In this document: piece by piece, positions 15,450 to 25,055 of the stretch
Position numbering within the stretch: the stretch's first letter is position 1
How the letters are laid out: every line of letters starts with the position of its first letter
From: Acidovorax sp. RAC01
Lineage (GTDB): Bacteria; Pseudomonadota; Gammaproteobacteria; Burkholderiales; Burkholderiaceae_C
DNA: 64,000 bases
Direction of reading: 5' to 3'
NCBI RefSeq assembly: GCF_001714725.1
Contig: NZ_CP016447.1
Location: forward strand, 3,963,501 to 4,027,500
Notes under the pieces: generated by a model
What the model saw: the letters and a program-made list of their open reading frames with translations, nothing else
What the model was told of the DNA's origin: nothing
Database searches by the model: none
Translations under genes and position numbers: made by a program

Positions 15450-16559
15450 TCAGTCCACGCGGCGGTACCGCCCCTCGCGGATCTCGGTGAAGTACACCTT
15501 GCGCACCGTGTCGCCATTCGCATCAAACACGATGTCCTGCTGCAGGCCCTGGTAAGGCCCGCTGCGCAGGGCCGCGGCCTTCACGGTTTCGCCGTCCTTG
15601 CGGTTCTTCAGCGCGGTCAGCACCACGGTGGCAGCGTCGTAGGTAGACACCGAGCTATACCCCGGATTGCGCTGAAAACGTTTGAAGTAGGCGTCACTGA
15701 ATTCCTTGAAGCGCGGCGATGTGTCGTCACGGTCGTAGTTCTGCACGATCAGCAGGCCTTCGACCACCTGGCCCCCGAGGTCGATCAGCTGTTCGGTGGC
15801 CGCCCATTCCGATGCCGCAATCGGCAACCTGGGTGCCAGCTTGCGGGCCGCCTGCGCCAGGCGCGCCACATCCAGTGCGCCCGAGATGAACAGCAGGCCG
15901 TCTGGCTTGCCAGCGAGCATTTTTGCCACCACGGCGTCAAAGTCCGCGTCCTTGCTCGACTCGTAGGAGACCTCGGCAGCCAGCGAGGCCCCCAGCCCTT
16001 GCACCGCACTGCGGAACTCATCGAGCCACGACTGGGTAAAGGCGCGGTTGCGCAGGTCGTAGGCCACGGCAATGTTTTTCTGGCCCCGGCCGTGCATCAC
16101 CCGGGCGTAGTCCCTGGCGTTGTCGCGCGTGGTGCGGTTGATGCGAAACAGGTTGTCGTCCTTGCCCATGAACTCCATGGCCGTGATGGTGGGGCTGATC
16201 TGGAAGATGCCGGCCTGCCCGGTGATCGGCACGATGGCGGCCGCCATGCCGCTGGTAAACGGGCCTACCACCGCCTCCACCTTGGTGGCCACCAGTTCGT
16301 TGGTGGAAGCCGTCGCCATGTCCTTGCTCTGCGCGTCGTCCTTGATCGTGATCTCGACCAGGCGTCCGTTGGCGCCCCCTGCCCGGTTGAACTGCTCTAC
16401 CGCCAGGGTCAGCCCGTTCAACCCCGACTGCCCGTTGTCTGAGTTCGGACCCGAGAGACCGCCGATGAAACCGATGCGTATGGGCTCGACCGGTTTTTCG
16501 GCACAGGCGGTCAACAATGCTGCGGTGATCGCCATCAAGAGCGCAGGAAGTTTTTTCAT
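15450..16559 (-). CDS. Branched-chain-amino-acid-type ABC substrate-binding lipoprotein
   Basis: This 369-residue protein has lipobox LLTACAEKP (Cys about residue 20) and then a periplasmic binding domain of the Leu/Ile/Val receptor type: IRIGFIGGLSGPNSDNGQSG, RLVEITIKDDAQSKD, VEAVVGPFTSGMAAAIVPI and STYDAATVVLTALKNR. No ABC permease or ATPase is nearby. The gene is divergent from a large histidine kinase with only 68 bp between starts. The protein may feed the kinase's extracellular sensing domain rather than a transporter, but this is inferred from position. The ligand is unknown. Confidence 0.85.
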   Translation of the reverse strand: MKKLPALLMAITAALLTACAEKPVEPIRIGFIGGLSGPNSDNGQSGLNGLTLAVEQFNRAGGANGRLVEITIKDDAQSKDMATASTNELVATKVEAVVGPFTSGMAAAIVPITGQAGIFQISPTITAMEFMGKDDNLFRINRTTRDNARDYARVMHGRGQKNIAVAYDLRNRAFTQSWLDEFRSAVQGLGASLAAEVSYESSKDADFDAVVAKMLAGKPDGLLFISGALDVARLAQAARKLAPRLPIAASEWAATEQLIDLGGQVVEGLLIVQNYDRDDTSPRFKEFSDAYFKRFQRNPGYSSVSTYDAATVVLTALKNRKDGETVKAAALRSGPYQGLQQDIVFDANGDTVRKVYFTEIREGRYRRVD

Positions 16560-16627
16560 GGATGATCCAAGATGTAACAAAATACTTCTACGATAACGCC
16601 GGCGAGCACGCCTGCGCCAGCCCTCCC

Positions 16628-19462
16628 ATGAAAAACCTCGACGATATTTCAGTGCTTCCAACCGAAGACGAGGACCTTGCTGATCTGGAGCAAGGTCAGC
16701 GGTCGGGATGGCGTGCGGCCTGGGAGAGTTCGCTGAAGTTCCGCCTGCTCGCGCTGGGCATGATGCCGCTGCTGCTGGCGTTCCCGCTGGTGATGGCGGC
16801 CCTGAGCATCTTGGGCGGCAACAGGGCCGAGGAAATGCTGCTGGCCAACCTGCGCAGCCAGCTGGGCGCCAGTGCCAGCTACCTCGAACAAACCCGCCGC
16901 CAGACCGGCAACCAGCTGGGGCAACTGGCACGCAGCGAGCGAATGCGCAGCCTGCTGCGCAGCGGCGGCGACCCGCAAAACGTGCAGCGTGTGTTGGCCG
17001 AGGCAGCCGACAGCAGCAACCTGGATTACCTGCTCATCATCCGCGAGGACGGCCACATCCTGGCCACGCATTCGGGGCACTCGGCCGGCATGCAGCTGCC
17101 GCCCGACCATGTGGTGGAACAGGCACGCGAGGGCGTGTTCACCGCTGCCTTCGAGCGCTTTGGCCCCGACGTGCTGGCGCTGCTGGGCAAGGGCCTGCAA
17201 AACGCGGCGCTGGTGCCGTTGCACGCGGACGAGAACGGCGGCCACAGCGGCGATGGCGGCAGCCGGGCCGCCGAGGACCGGGGACTGGCCATCCATGCCG
17301 CGGCGCATTTTCCGCTGTCGGTCGACAGCCCCAACGCCATGCTGGTGGGGGGTATCCTGCTCAACCGCAATGCCCCCCTGATGGAGCACATGCGGGAACT
17401 GGTCTACCCGGTGGGCACCCTGCCCGACGGCACCGAGGGGATCGCCCTGCTGACCATTGGCGACACCATTGTTGCCCTCAGCCGCCAGCGGCAGGATGGT
17501 GGCCGGCTGACCGGTAGCAGCCTGCCGGCTGAGCCCGCGTCGGCACTGGCCAACGGTGCAAAACAGTGGTCAGGCCGGACATATTTTGGTGACGCGAGAT
17601 TCATGATGGGGGTCGAGGCGCTCAAGGACATTCACGACGACGAGCCGCTGGGCACCGTGAGCGTGGCGTTTCCCTATGCGCCCTACGAGCGGGCCATCCG
17701 GCTGCTGCTGTGGGCCGTGGGCGGCGTGCTGGCGGTGACGATGCTGGTGGTGTCGCTGTCCTACCTGGTCGCAGGCCGCGAGATCACCGGGCGCCTGGGC
17801 ACCATCCGCCGGGCCATGTCACGCGTGCGGCGCGGAGACCGCAGTGCCCGCGTGGCCACCCGCCCTCGCCAGGACGAGCTGGAGCTGCTGGCCCGCCATT
17901 TCAATGTGCTGCTGGACACCATCTCCGCGCAAGACGATGCCCAGAAGCGGGCGCAAAAGACCATCGCCGACGAAGCCTCGCGCCGCCGGGCCCTGTTTGA
18001 GCATGAGCGCGATGGCGTGATCATCCTGAACGAAGACGGCACCGTGTTCGAGGCCAACCCCAGTGCCGCCCGCATGCTGGGCTACACCACCGAAGAGCTC
18101 CGCGGCATGCACGCGTCCGCCTGGGAGGCCCGGTTCAACGCCGCGGAGATTGCAGACAACATCCGCACCGCGCGCAAGGAAGGCGAAACGATCGAGACGG
18201 TGCACCGCCGCAAGGACGGCAGCACCTATGTGGCAGAGCTCACCCTGGGCAAGGTGCAATGGGGCGACCACACCTTCATCCTCACGAGCCAGCGCGACAT
18301 CTCCGAGCGCAAGGCAGTGCAGGCCGAGCTGGACAGCTACCACCTGAACCTGGAAATGCTGGTCGAGCAGCGCACCCGCGACCTGAACGACCGCACGGTT
18401 CAGCTGGACACCATCTTTGCGCTGAGCCCGGACGGCATGGTGTCGTTTGACCTGCAGGGGCGCGTGGCGTCGGTCAACCAGGCCTTCCTGCAGATGACGG
18501 GGCTGGAAAGAAGCGGCGTCGAACACCTGGATGAACACGCTTTTGAAGCCGTGCTGCGCAAACTCTGCCGTGATCCGGCGACCTTTACCGGATTCGAGAC
18601 TCTGCGGTCGGGTGTTGCGCCGGGCCTGGCGGATCCTCGGCTTGTTCTGGAAATATCAGGGCCCGGGGAGCGCATTCTGGAGATGCGCCTGAAATCGTCC
18701 GGCTCGGACTTCATCTCGCAGGTGCTCTATGTGCGCGACATCACCCGCGAGAGCGAGGTAGACCGCATGAAGAGCGAGTTCCTTTCCACCGCGGCGCACG
18801 AATTGCGCACCCCCATGGCCAGCATTGCCGGCTTCACCGAACTGCTGCTGCTGCGCAAGTTCCCGGAAGAAAAGCAACGCGACCTGCTGGAAACCATCTC
18901 GCGGCAGGCCGGCCGCATGTCCACCATCATCAACGAGCTGCTGGACCTGGCACGCATCGAGGCGCGGCGTGGCCAGGACTTCGTGATGGAAACCTTGGCG
19001 GTGCAGGACGTGGTGCGCCTGGTGGCCCATGATTTCAGCCCGCCCCTGGGACGCGACAAGCCGACCCTGCTGGTCAACGGCGCGGCTGTGCATGTGCGGG
19101 CTGACCGCGGCAAGCTGCAACAGGCCCTCCTGAACGTGCTGTCCAACGCCTACAAATACTCCCCCGGCGGCGGCGACGTGATCATCGATTGCGCGATGGA
19201 CGATGACGGCCAGCACGTGGCAGTCACCCTGCGCGACCATGGCATGGGCATGTCGGCCGAACAGCTCCAACAGGTCTTCGAGCGGTTTTACCGGGCCGAC
19301 ACCTCAGGGCACATCCCGGGCACCGGGCTGGGCATGAGCATCGTCAAGGAGATCGTCGAGATCATGGGCGGCCAGGTCAGCGTGAGCAGCGAGCTTGGTG
19401 TGGGCACCGCAGTCACGCTCAGGCTGCCCGTGGTGGCCGTGGTCGCTGGTACGCAGTCCTAG
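16628..19462 (+). CDS. Membrane sensor histidine kinase with HAMP and two PAS domains
   Basis: This 944-residue protein has membrane segment 1 at about 39-62, a large periplasmic region to about 355, and membrane segment 2 at about 357-380. A HAMP domain follows (380-435), then PAS domains near 455-560 and 590-705 with a coiled coil between. The HisKA helix is FLSTAAHELRTPMASIAGF with phospho-His near 724. The ATPase domain has the N box NVLSNAYKYSPGGGDV, G1 LRDHGMGMS, F box FERFYRAD and G2 GTGLGMSIV. It lacks a receiver domain, and no response regulator gene is near, so its partner is elsewhere. ATG 16628 was chosen over 16562 to leave room for divergent promoters. Confidence 0.9.
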   Translation: MKNLDDISVLPTEDEDLADLEQGQRSGWRAAWESSLKFRLLALGMMPLLLAFPLVMAALSILGGNRAEEMLLANLRSQLGASASYLEQTRRQTGNQLGQLARSERMRSLLRSGGDPQNVQRVLAEAADSSNLDYLLIIREDGHILATHSGHSAGMQLPPDHVVEQAREGVFTAAFERFGPDVLALLGKGLQNAALVPLHADENGGHSGDGGSRAAEDRGLAIHAAAHFPLSVDSPNAMLVGGILLNRNAPLMEHMRELVYPVGTLPDGTEGIALLTIGDTIVALSRQRQDGGRLTGSSLPAEPASALANGAKQWSGRTYFGDARFMMGVEALKDIHDDEPLGTVSVAFPYAPYERAIRLLLWAVGGVLAVTMLVVSLSYLVAGREITGRLGTIRRAMSRVRRGDRSARVATRPRQDELELLARHFNVLLDTISAQDDAQKRAQKTIADEASRRRALFEHERDGVIILNEDGTVFEANPSAARMLGYTTEELRGMHASAWEARFNAAEIADNIRTARKEGETIETVHRRKDGSTYVAELTLGKVQWGDHTFILTSQRDISERKAVQAELDSYHLNLEMLVEQRTRDLNDRTVQLDTIFALSPDGMVSFDLQGRVASVNQAFLQMTGLERSGVEHLDEHAFEAVLRKLCRDPATFTGFETLRSGVAPGLADPRLVLEISGPGERILEMRLKSSGSDFISQVLYVRDITRESEVDRMKSEFLSTAAHELRTPMASIAGFTELLLLRKFPEEKQRDLLETISRQAGRMSTIINELLDLARIEARRGQDFVMETLAVQDVVRLVAHDFSPPLGRDKPTLLVNGAAVHVRADRGKLQQALLNVLSNAYKYSPGGGDVIIDCAMDDDGQHVAVTLRDHGMGMSAEQLQQVFERFYRADTSGHIPGTGLGMSIVKEIVEIMGGQVSVSSELGVGTAVTLRLPVVAVVAGTQS

Positions 19463-19555
19463 CGCGGCGGGCGGCTCATCTCGCCCGAACGCGCGCATGT
19501 GCGAAACCGGATCGGCGTCTTGAAACCGCCTCCCCGGTCCTCGCCAGTCAGGGCG

Positions 19556-21688
19556 TCAGAACGCCATCTTCACCCCCAGCGTGATGCTGCGCCCCATCAG
19601 CGGCGCGGCGCTCTTGATGAATGACGTGTGCGAATACGCCAGGCGGTCCGTCAGGTTGTTGCCCTTGATGTTCACCTGCCAGGGCTGGCCACCGGCTCGC
19701 TGGCCGTTGTAGGCCAGGCCCACGTTCAGCATGCCGTAGCCGGGCGTTTCGGTCTCGAACGCGGCCACACGGTTCTGGCGGGCCACCTGCACCCATTCGG
19801 CCTGGCCTTCCCACGCGTTCCAGGTCGCGTCCAGCCGCAGGCCTGCGCGCGCTGATGGAATGCGCGGCAGCTGGCCGCCCCCGGCAAGCCGCGCGCGCAC
19901 CATGTCGCCAAACAGCGTGATGCCCAGGTTGCGGTTCAGGCGCTGGCGCACCTGACCCTCAATGCCGGTGAAGGTGGCATTAGCCTGGGTGTACTGCAGC
20001 AGCTGCAGGCCATCGAGCTCATCGATCGTGCGGCCGTAGATGTAGTTGTGGATGCGATTGCGGAAAACGCTCACGCCAAAGGTGGTGTCGCCGCTGGTCT
20101 TTTTCAGGCTGACGTCGATGTTCTGCGAGATCTCCGAGCGCAGGTCTGCGTTGCCGCGCTCGTAGGTGCCGGTGGCCAGGTGCAGGCCGCGGGCGTACAA
20201 CTCCTCGGCCGTGGGGGCACGGCTGGCGCGGGTGAACGATGTGCCCACCTGGTAGCCGGGGGTGAACTTCCACACCGCGCCCAGCGATGCCGATGTGCCG
20301 TTGTGGCTGCGCTCGATGCCGCTGGTTTCGGCTTCGGTGGTCTGGCGGTCGTGGCGCAGGGTGGCTTCAAAGCGCCAGTTGCCCACGCGGTATTCCTCCA
20401 GCGCAAAGATGCCGGTGCGGCGCGTCACGGTGGGCTGCACATACGCCTCGTCGCCGTCAGCGCGGAACTTGCGTTGTGAAGTTTGCAGTCCGAACATGCC
20501 CTTGAAACCCGCCAGCGGCTCGTGCTGCAGTTCGATGCGTGTGTCGTAAGCCTTGTTGGTGAAGGTGGTGCCAATGGCGCCGTCTTCGATTTCATCGTGG
20601 CGGTAGTCGGTAACGCCCGCGCGCAGCCGCAGGGCCGTAAAGCCCGCAAACGGGTTGCGCAGCTCGCCGCGCACGTCAAACCGTTCGCTGCGCAAGTCCA
20701 CCACGGGCACATCGCCGTGGCCTTCTTCTTCAGCGCGGATGCCGATCGCTTTGGCATCGGTGTGCGGCGCGCAGTGCAGGCGGTCGCCGTCGGCGTGGCA
20801 GCCCTCGTAGCCGTGGTTATGGCCGGGCAGGCCGTACTTTGCGGTCTGGCGCGTGTAGGCCACGCCCAGGTAGCCGCGCTCGCCCACCCACGACAGGCCC
20901 ACGCTGCCGGTGTCGGTGCGGTTGAAGCTGCCGGGCACCTTGCGGGTGGCTTCGCCTTCAGGGGCCCAGCCCTTGCCCACGCGGTAGTCGCCTGCATCGC
21001 GCGCCAGGCCCTCCACATGCACGGCCAGGTTGCCGGCGCCGCCGGTGAGCGAAAAGGCCCCTGCCCCTTCGCGCGCGCCGGTGTTGGCGCGCAGCTCGGC
21101 GCTGCCTTCAATGCCCTTTTGCGGCACGGCGGTGGGCACCTTGCCGTCGAGCACGTTGACCACGCCGCCCACGGCACCGTTGCCATAGACCAGGGCCGAT
21201 GGCCCGCGCAGCACTTCGATCTGCGTGGCCAGCATGGGCTCGGACACCACCGCATGGTCGGGGCTGATGGTGGATGCGTCGTGCAGCTCGGCGCCGTCGG
21301 ACAGCACCTTCACGCGCGGGCCGTCCATGCCGCGGATCACGGGGCGGCTGGCACCCGCGCCAAAGTGGCTGCTGTGGATGCCGGGCTCGCTGTTGAGCGT
21401 CTCGCCCAGCGTGGCCTCGCGGCGGCGCACCAGCTCGTCGCCCTCCAGCACGGTGACGGGGGTGGTCATGTCATTGGCGCCCAGCTGCAGGCCGCTGGCC
21501 GACACGGTGACGGCGGGCAGCACGGCGGGCGCAGCCGTCGACGCGGGCGCAGGGGCAGCCTGCTGCTGGGCGTGCGCGGCCGAGCCCATGCCCCACAGCG
21601 CAGCGATAGCGGCAAGTGCCACCGGGCGTAGCGCGGCATGGTGCACCGGCAGGGGCGCAGAGGGAAGAAAGCGGGAGACTGGATTCAT
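19556..21688 (-). CDS. TonB-dependent outer-membrane receptor, ZnuD-like
   Basis: This 710-residue protein has a signal peptide to about residue 40 (AAHAQQQ), then a plug domain with a PVTVLEGDELVRR block, SRPVIRGMDGPRVKVLSDG and IEVLRGPSALVYGNGAVGGV. A beta-barrel follows, ending MGRSITLGVKMAF with C-terminal Phe. A loop near residues 284-310 is rich in His, Asp and Cys (HNHGYEGCHADGDRLHC, then HTDAK), as in zinc receptors of the ZnuD group. It should import zinc or a zinc complex using TonB energy. It is the last gene of a leftward cluster that starts with a Fur/Zur regulator. The metal is inferred from the loop and the neighbours. Confidence 0.88.
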   Translation of the reverse strand: MNPVSRFLPSAPLPVHHAALRPVALAAIAALWGMGSAAHAQQQAAPAPASTAAPAVLPAVTVSASGLQLGANDMTTPVTVLEGDELVRRREATLGETLNSEPGIHSSHFGAGASRPVIRGMDGPRVKVLSDGAELHDASTISPDHAVVSEPMLATQIEVLRGPSALVYGNGAVGGVVNVLDGKVPTAVPQKGIEGSAELRANTGAREGAGAFSLTGGAGNLAVHVEGLARDAGDYRVGKGWAPEGEATRKVPGSFNRTDTGSVGLSWVGERGYLGVAYTRQTAKYGLPGHNHGYEGCHADGDRLHCAPHTDAKAIGIRAEEEGHGDVPVVDLRSERFDVRGELRNPFAGFTALRLRAGVTDYRHDEIEDGAIGTTFTNKAYDTRIELQHEPLAGFKGMFGLQTSQRKFRADGDEAYVQPTVTRRTGIFALEEYRVGNWRFEATLRHDRQTTEAETSGIERSHNGTSASLGAVWKFTPGYQVGTSFTRASRAPTAEELYARGLHLATGTYERGNADLRSEISQNIDVSLKKTSGDTTFGVSVFRNRIHNYIYGRTIDELDGLQLLQYTQANATFTGIEGQVRQRLNRNLGITLFGDMVRARLAGGGQLPRIPSARAGLRLDATWNAWEGQAEWVQVARQNRVAAFETETPGYGMLNVGLAYNGQRAGGQPWQVNIKGNNLTDRLAYSHTSFIKSAAPLMGRSITLGVKMAF

Positions 21689-22127
21689 GGCGGATCAACC
21701 GAAAAAAGGAAAAGGGGTGCGCCACCCATTGCGCGTCGGGGCGGCAGGGTCGAGCGTGAAGAATTCAAGGTAAAAATGGCCTCCATCGCTTGACTGGAAA
21801 GCGATATTAGCTATCAATACAGGAGCAACTGGCCGTGCTGGAGATGGCGGGGTGCCCTGCGTGTCACCGGTATGCGCCCAGGCAACCGGGGCAGCCGGCA
21901 TCGGTCGGGGGCGGACCGCACACCGACACAGCACCCGTCGCGGCAGCCACCAGGCTCTGCGTGCGGCGGGCGTTGCCTGCGGTCTGTGGGTCAGCCAGGG
22001 AGCGTTTGCACACATCGGCGCACCGTGTGCATCTGCAGTCTCGGCAATCTGCCGCGGACGCAAAAACTCGCAATAGCCAGGCTATTGCTGCGTTTTTCGC
22101 CTGGCAGCCCGTCGCGAGCTACAGCGC
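21689..22127. other. Intergenic region upstream of the TonB receptor
   Basis: There is no gene here. It contains the hairpin at 22062-22097 and a partial head of the dispersed repeat near 21805 (ATATTAGCTATCAATACAG). A promoter for the receptor is probably here, but I could not identify a Zur site. Confidence 0.5.
22062..22097. terminator. Hairpin/terminator between the His-rich protein gene and the TonB receptor
   Basis: A perfect 9-bp stem GCAATAGCC/GGCTATTGC around one base (22070-22088), with outer AAAAAC/GTTTTT pairing. It could end transcription on either strand, which would make the receptor partly independent of the rest of the cluster. Confidence 0.7.
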
Positions 22128-22568
22128 TCACTCGCCGCTTGATGCGTGCAGCGGCTCTTCGACGGGGGGAGCGCGCGCTTCAAAAAGCGCGGGCGGCTGG
22201 GCCGGGCGGCCCGTGGCACAGCGAAAGACCATGCCGGCCAGCGGAACCAACGCTGGCAGTGACAACGCTACCCGATGGAGCGCATCGCCCAAAGCGAGCT
22301 GATCGAGCAGCAGACAGTCTGCCGGGGCGTGGCCGGGTAGCAGCCCTTCGGTGAGGCTGGCCGAGCTTTGGCCAGGATGGCCCGCGGCACTGCGATCGGC
22401 CTGGCCATGGTCGTGCTGGTGCAGCACTGGCTGCCCCCTGAAACCGCCATGCGACACCTGATGCTGCTGGCCCAGCGTGGGCACCAGCACCAGACACAGC
22501 AGCAACCACCACAGCGCCAGCGTCCCGGCGCCGCTGCGCGCCGGGGTTTCAGGCGGGGATATCTGCAT
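22128..22568 (-). CDS. His-rich membrane protein, DUF2946-like
   Basis: This 146-residue protein has a membrane/signal segment at about residues 16-33 (TLALWWLLLCLVLVPTLG). His-rich stretches HQVSHGG and HQHDHGQADRSAAGH follow, then ADCLLLDQLALGDAL and a second hydrophobic segment. The layout of His cluster, DC-x-LLDQL and two membrane segments recalls the small DUF2946 proteins found beside TonB receptors for metals; the family call is tentative. It lies in the zinc cluster between the DUF3299 gene and the receptor. A GTG four codons upstream is an alternative start. Confidence 0.55.
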   Translation of the reverse strand: MQISPPETPARSGAGTLALWWLLLCLVLVPTLGQQHQVSHGGFRGQPVLHQHDHGQADRSAAGHPGQSSASLTEGLLPGHAPADCLLLDQLALGDALHRVALSLPALVPLAGMVFRCATGRPAQPPALFEARAPPVEEPLHASSGE

Positions 22569-22742
22569 GGGTTTGAACACGGGCACTGACGGCGGGTTGT
22601 GCGAGGCGAAACGGTGGGTGGGAAGGTGGGGCGGCTGCCACTCAGGCGTGAGGCGTCCGGAGTGGTGTCGGCGTGTGCCGCGACCGGATGCTGGCGGCCG
22701 TATGCCAGGGCAAGCGCACGGCACCTGCCCTCTTGCGGCGCC

Positions 22743-23390
22743 CTACTTCACCGGGACTGCATCCACGACGCGGTAGAACAGGCCGTACTGGTCGTTGGTC
22801 AGCACGGTGAACTTGCCCTCCACCACCACGGGTTCGGTGGAATAGCGCACCGGTGTCTTCGCCTTGACCTCGACCATGCTCTCCGGCCCGCCGGGCATGC
22901 AAAACGAACAGGTCAGGGGCACCGAGGTGAGCAAAAAGTGCGTCTGCGTGGCCCGCGCGTTGAGCGGCATCATGAAACCCTGGATGCGCTGCACGGTCTT
23001 GTCCATGCCCTTTTGCGCATCGTTGAACACCGGAACGATGCCATCTTTGGTGGTCTTCTTCGTCAGGTCGGTCAGCACCGACCACGGCACCACGTCGCTG
23101 CGGTCGGGCAGCGGAGCAATGGGACTGTTGGGGCTGTGAAAACCGGCCCCCGAGCCCGAAGGCACCCCCAGCGGCGCGGTGCCACCCGCGCCCGCGGGCA
23201 GCGGCGAACTGAGCACAGCCGGCGGAGCAGCCGCAGCATCCCTGGCGGCGCCGCCCGGCTGCGCCTGGGCTGCCCCCGCAAGCCCTGCAAGCACGGCCAA
23301 CGCAGCCGCTTTGACTCTGGTGTTCGCAGACGTGTACCGCGGCAGCGACAGGCTGCAGGGCTTTTGTGCAACGCTAGGCAGGAGGGTCAT
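22743..23390 (-). CDS. DUF3299-type exported protein of the zinc cluster
   Basis: This 215-residue protein has a signal peptide to about residue 37 (AALAVLAGLAGAAQAQ), a Pro/Ala/Gly linker to about 90, then VVPWSVLTDLTKK. IQGFMMPLNARATQTHFLLT and SVPLTCSFCMPGGPESMVEV follow; these fit the DUF3299 family, with a conserved CxxC-type pair. In Pseudomonas aeruginosa the equivalent gene (PA4066) sits in a Zur-controlled operon with an ABC ATPase and an FtsX permease, as here. The ATG at 23390 has AAGGA eight bases upstream; the ATG five codons earlier does not. Confidence 0.8.
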   Translation of the reverse strand: MTLLPSVAQKPCSLSLPRYTSANTRVKAAALAVLAGLAGAAQAQPGGAARDAAAAPPAVLSSPLPAGAGGTAPLGVPSGSGAGFHSPNSPIAPLPDRSDVVPWSVLTDLTKKTTKDGIVPVFNDAQKGMDKTVQRIQGFMMPLNARATQTHFLLTSVPLTCSFCMPGGPESMVEVKAKTPVRYSTEPVVVEGKFTVLTNDQYGLFYRVVDAVPVK

Positions 23391-23442
23391 GGGGCGGTCC
23401 TTCATCGGGATATACGGGGCAGAAACCACTGGGCACGATGCC

Positions 23443-23700
23443 TCAGTGCGCGTGGCGCATGCCGCAGTATTTGCCAATCGCCAGAGTCTTGCACGCGGCC
23501 TGCAGTTCCTTCTGGCAGGTGTCGTGGCCCTTGCCCGACTCCAGGCACTTGGCGGCGGCCTCGTGCGCGGCGGCCATGGCACGGTGGCGCTGGATGTCGG
23601 CCTTGGTTTCCTTGTCGGAATGCGTGTCCTGGGCGTGGGCCAGCGCGGCGGCGAGCAGCATGGGGGCGAGAACGAGGGAGGCGAGAAGGTTTTTCTTCAT
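23443..23700 (-). CDS. Small secreted Cys/His protein of the zinc cluster
   Basis: This 85-residue protein has a signal peptide MKKNLLASLVLAPMLLAAAL with cleavage near AHAQ. The mature part is charged and helical, with three Cys (KCLESGKGHDTCQKELQAAC), a fourth in GKYCG, and many His, ending GMRHAH. Two helical Cys pairs could form disulfides as in CHCH-type hairpins, or bind metal. It lies between the permease and DUF3299 genes and was probably recruited for periplasmic zinc handling. I do not recognise a named family. Confidence 0.75.
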   Translation of the reverse strand: MKKNLLASLVLAPMLLAAALAHAQDTHSDKETKADIQRHRAMAAAHEAAAKCLESGKGHDTCQKELQAACKTLAIGKYCGMRHAH

Positions 23701-23770
23701 GGTTTGGCTTTCGTTTCAATCAGCAAAAAAAAGGGAATACAGGTGGCAGCAAGGGCTGGGGGCCGGGGGT

Positions 23771-25006
23771 TCAGGCCTGCCCCAGCAGGTCGGCTACATC
23801 GGTGCGGTAGGCCTGCATGGCGGGCAGCAGGGCCGCCAGTGCCGCCACGAGGGCCGCCAGCAGGGGCACGCCCGCCTCGGCAGGCACCCAGACCAGGCCG
23901 CTGACCGGCAGCAGACCCTGCGCCTGCAGCGCCCAGCCCAGGCCGTGCGCCAGCGCGTGGCCCAGCAGCAGGCCCAGGGCCGACGCCAGGGCGGCCAGCC
24001 ACAGGGCCTCCCACAGCACCAGCCCGGCCACACGGCCCGGCGGTGCGCCCAGCATGCGCAGCATGGCCAGGTCGGCCCGGCGCTCGCGCACGGCGTTCCA
24101 CAGCGCAATGAAAACGCTGAGCGCCGCCACGGCCAGCAGCACGCCGCCAAACGCACGCAGCACATCGGCCCCCACGCCCAGCAGCCGCAGCAAGCGCGTG
24201 ACCTCAATGGCCGGGGCAGCCGCCTGCATGGATGTGCCGCTGTTGATCTGCCGCGGCAGCGACACGGCGGCCAGCGGCGTGCGGTAGCGCAGCAGGGCCA
24301 CGGTCACTTCGCGTTCCGCTTGCAGCAGGGCCAGGTCTTCGGCGTCAGTGGCCATGTCGGTCTCGTGCACCATCCACACCGATTCGGTACTGGTGAGAAT
24401 GAGCCGGTCGAGCACGCAGCCGCAGGGCTTGAGCACACCCGTGACACGGTAGGGGTGGTTGCCATGCGCATGTCCGCCACCACCCAGGCCATGGCTGCCA
24501 ACGAAGGCGGCACCCACCATGGGCTCTCCCGCGCGGTCGGCCCGGACGATGCCGCGCGCCACGGTGGCGCCCAGCACGGCGTCCATGGGCTGTTGCCACA
24601 GGCCTCCCTCGGCCAGCGTGGCGGCGTAGTGCTGCACATAGTCGGGCGTGGTGCCCACAATGCGGTAGCCGCGGTAGCTGTCGCCCAGGCTGAGCGGTAT
24701 GACCTGCGCCACCATCGGGTGCGCCTGCAGGGCCCGCACCTCACGCAATGGAATGTTGCCGGTGGGCGCATCGATGTGAAACACGCCCGCCAGGATGAGC
24801 TGCAGCGGGCTGCCCTTGGCGCCCACCACCAGATCAATGCCGTTGAGGTCACGCTCGAAGGCGTCGTCAAGCTGCGTGGCCACCAGCAACACCAGCGTGA
24901 TGGCGGCCAGCCCGAGCGTAAGCACCAGCAGGTTGAGCACCGCTGCCAAAGGGCGCGACCACAGATAGCGCCACGAGAGCCGGGCCAGCTTTACTATGTT
25001 TTTCAT
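23771..25006 (-). CDS. FtsX/MacB-type ABC permease of the zinc cluster
   Basis: This 411-residue permease has membrane segment 1 at about 20-42, a large periplasmic domain to about 280, and three C-terminal membrane segments (about 285-310, 335-360 and 375-400) in the FtsX arrangement. The periplasmic domain has a metal-like stretch, SHGLGGGGHAHGNH, and CGCVLDR. It closely fits the PA4065-type permease of Zur operons. Its start is two bases after the ATPase stop, so the two form one complex. Transporters of this group move lipoproteins or other periplasmic cargo rather than zinc itself. Its start lies in a copy of the dispersed repeat. Confidence 0.85.
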   Translation of the reverse strand: MKNIVKLARLSWRYLWSRPLAAVLNLLVLTLGLAAITLVLLVATQLDDAFERDLNGIDLVVGAKGSPLQLILAGVFHIDAPTGNIPLREVRALQAHPMVAQVIPLSLGDSYRGYRIVGTTPDYVQHYAATLAEGGLWQQPMDAVLGATVARGIVRADRAGEPMVGAAFVGSHGLGGGGHAHGNHPYRVTGVLKPCGCVLDRLILTSTESVWMVHETDMATDAEDLALLQAEREVTVALLRYRTPLAAVSLPRQINSGTSMQAAAPAIEVTRLLRLLGVGADVLRAFGGVLLAVAALSVFIALWNAVRERRADLAMLRMLGAPPGRVAGLVLWEALWLAALASALGLLLGHALAHGLGWALQAQGLLPVSGLVWVPAEAGVPLLAALVAALAALLPAMQAYRTDVADLLGQA

Positions 25007-25055
25007 AGCTATGAAGGCATACCAGACAAGCGCGGGGGCACGATTTGATTCAGAT
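24992..25055 (+). repeat. Dispersed repeat, copy across the permease/ATPase junction
   Basis: The head is TTTACTATGTTTTTCATAGC and continues TATGAAGGCA...CAAGCGCGGGGGCA with a T-rich tail. It supplies both the start codon region of the permease and the last dozen codons of the ATPase. Confidence 0.6.

Noticed and set aside
15450..16931. Longer minus-strand start for the binding lipoprotein
   Set aside because: It would overlap the divergent kinase gene by 300 bp and hide the lipoprotein signal.
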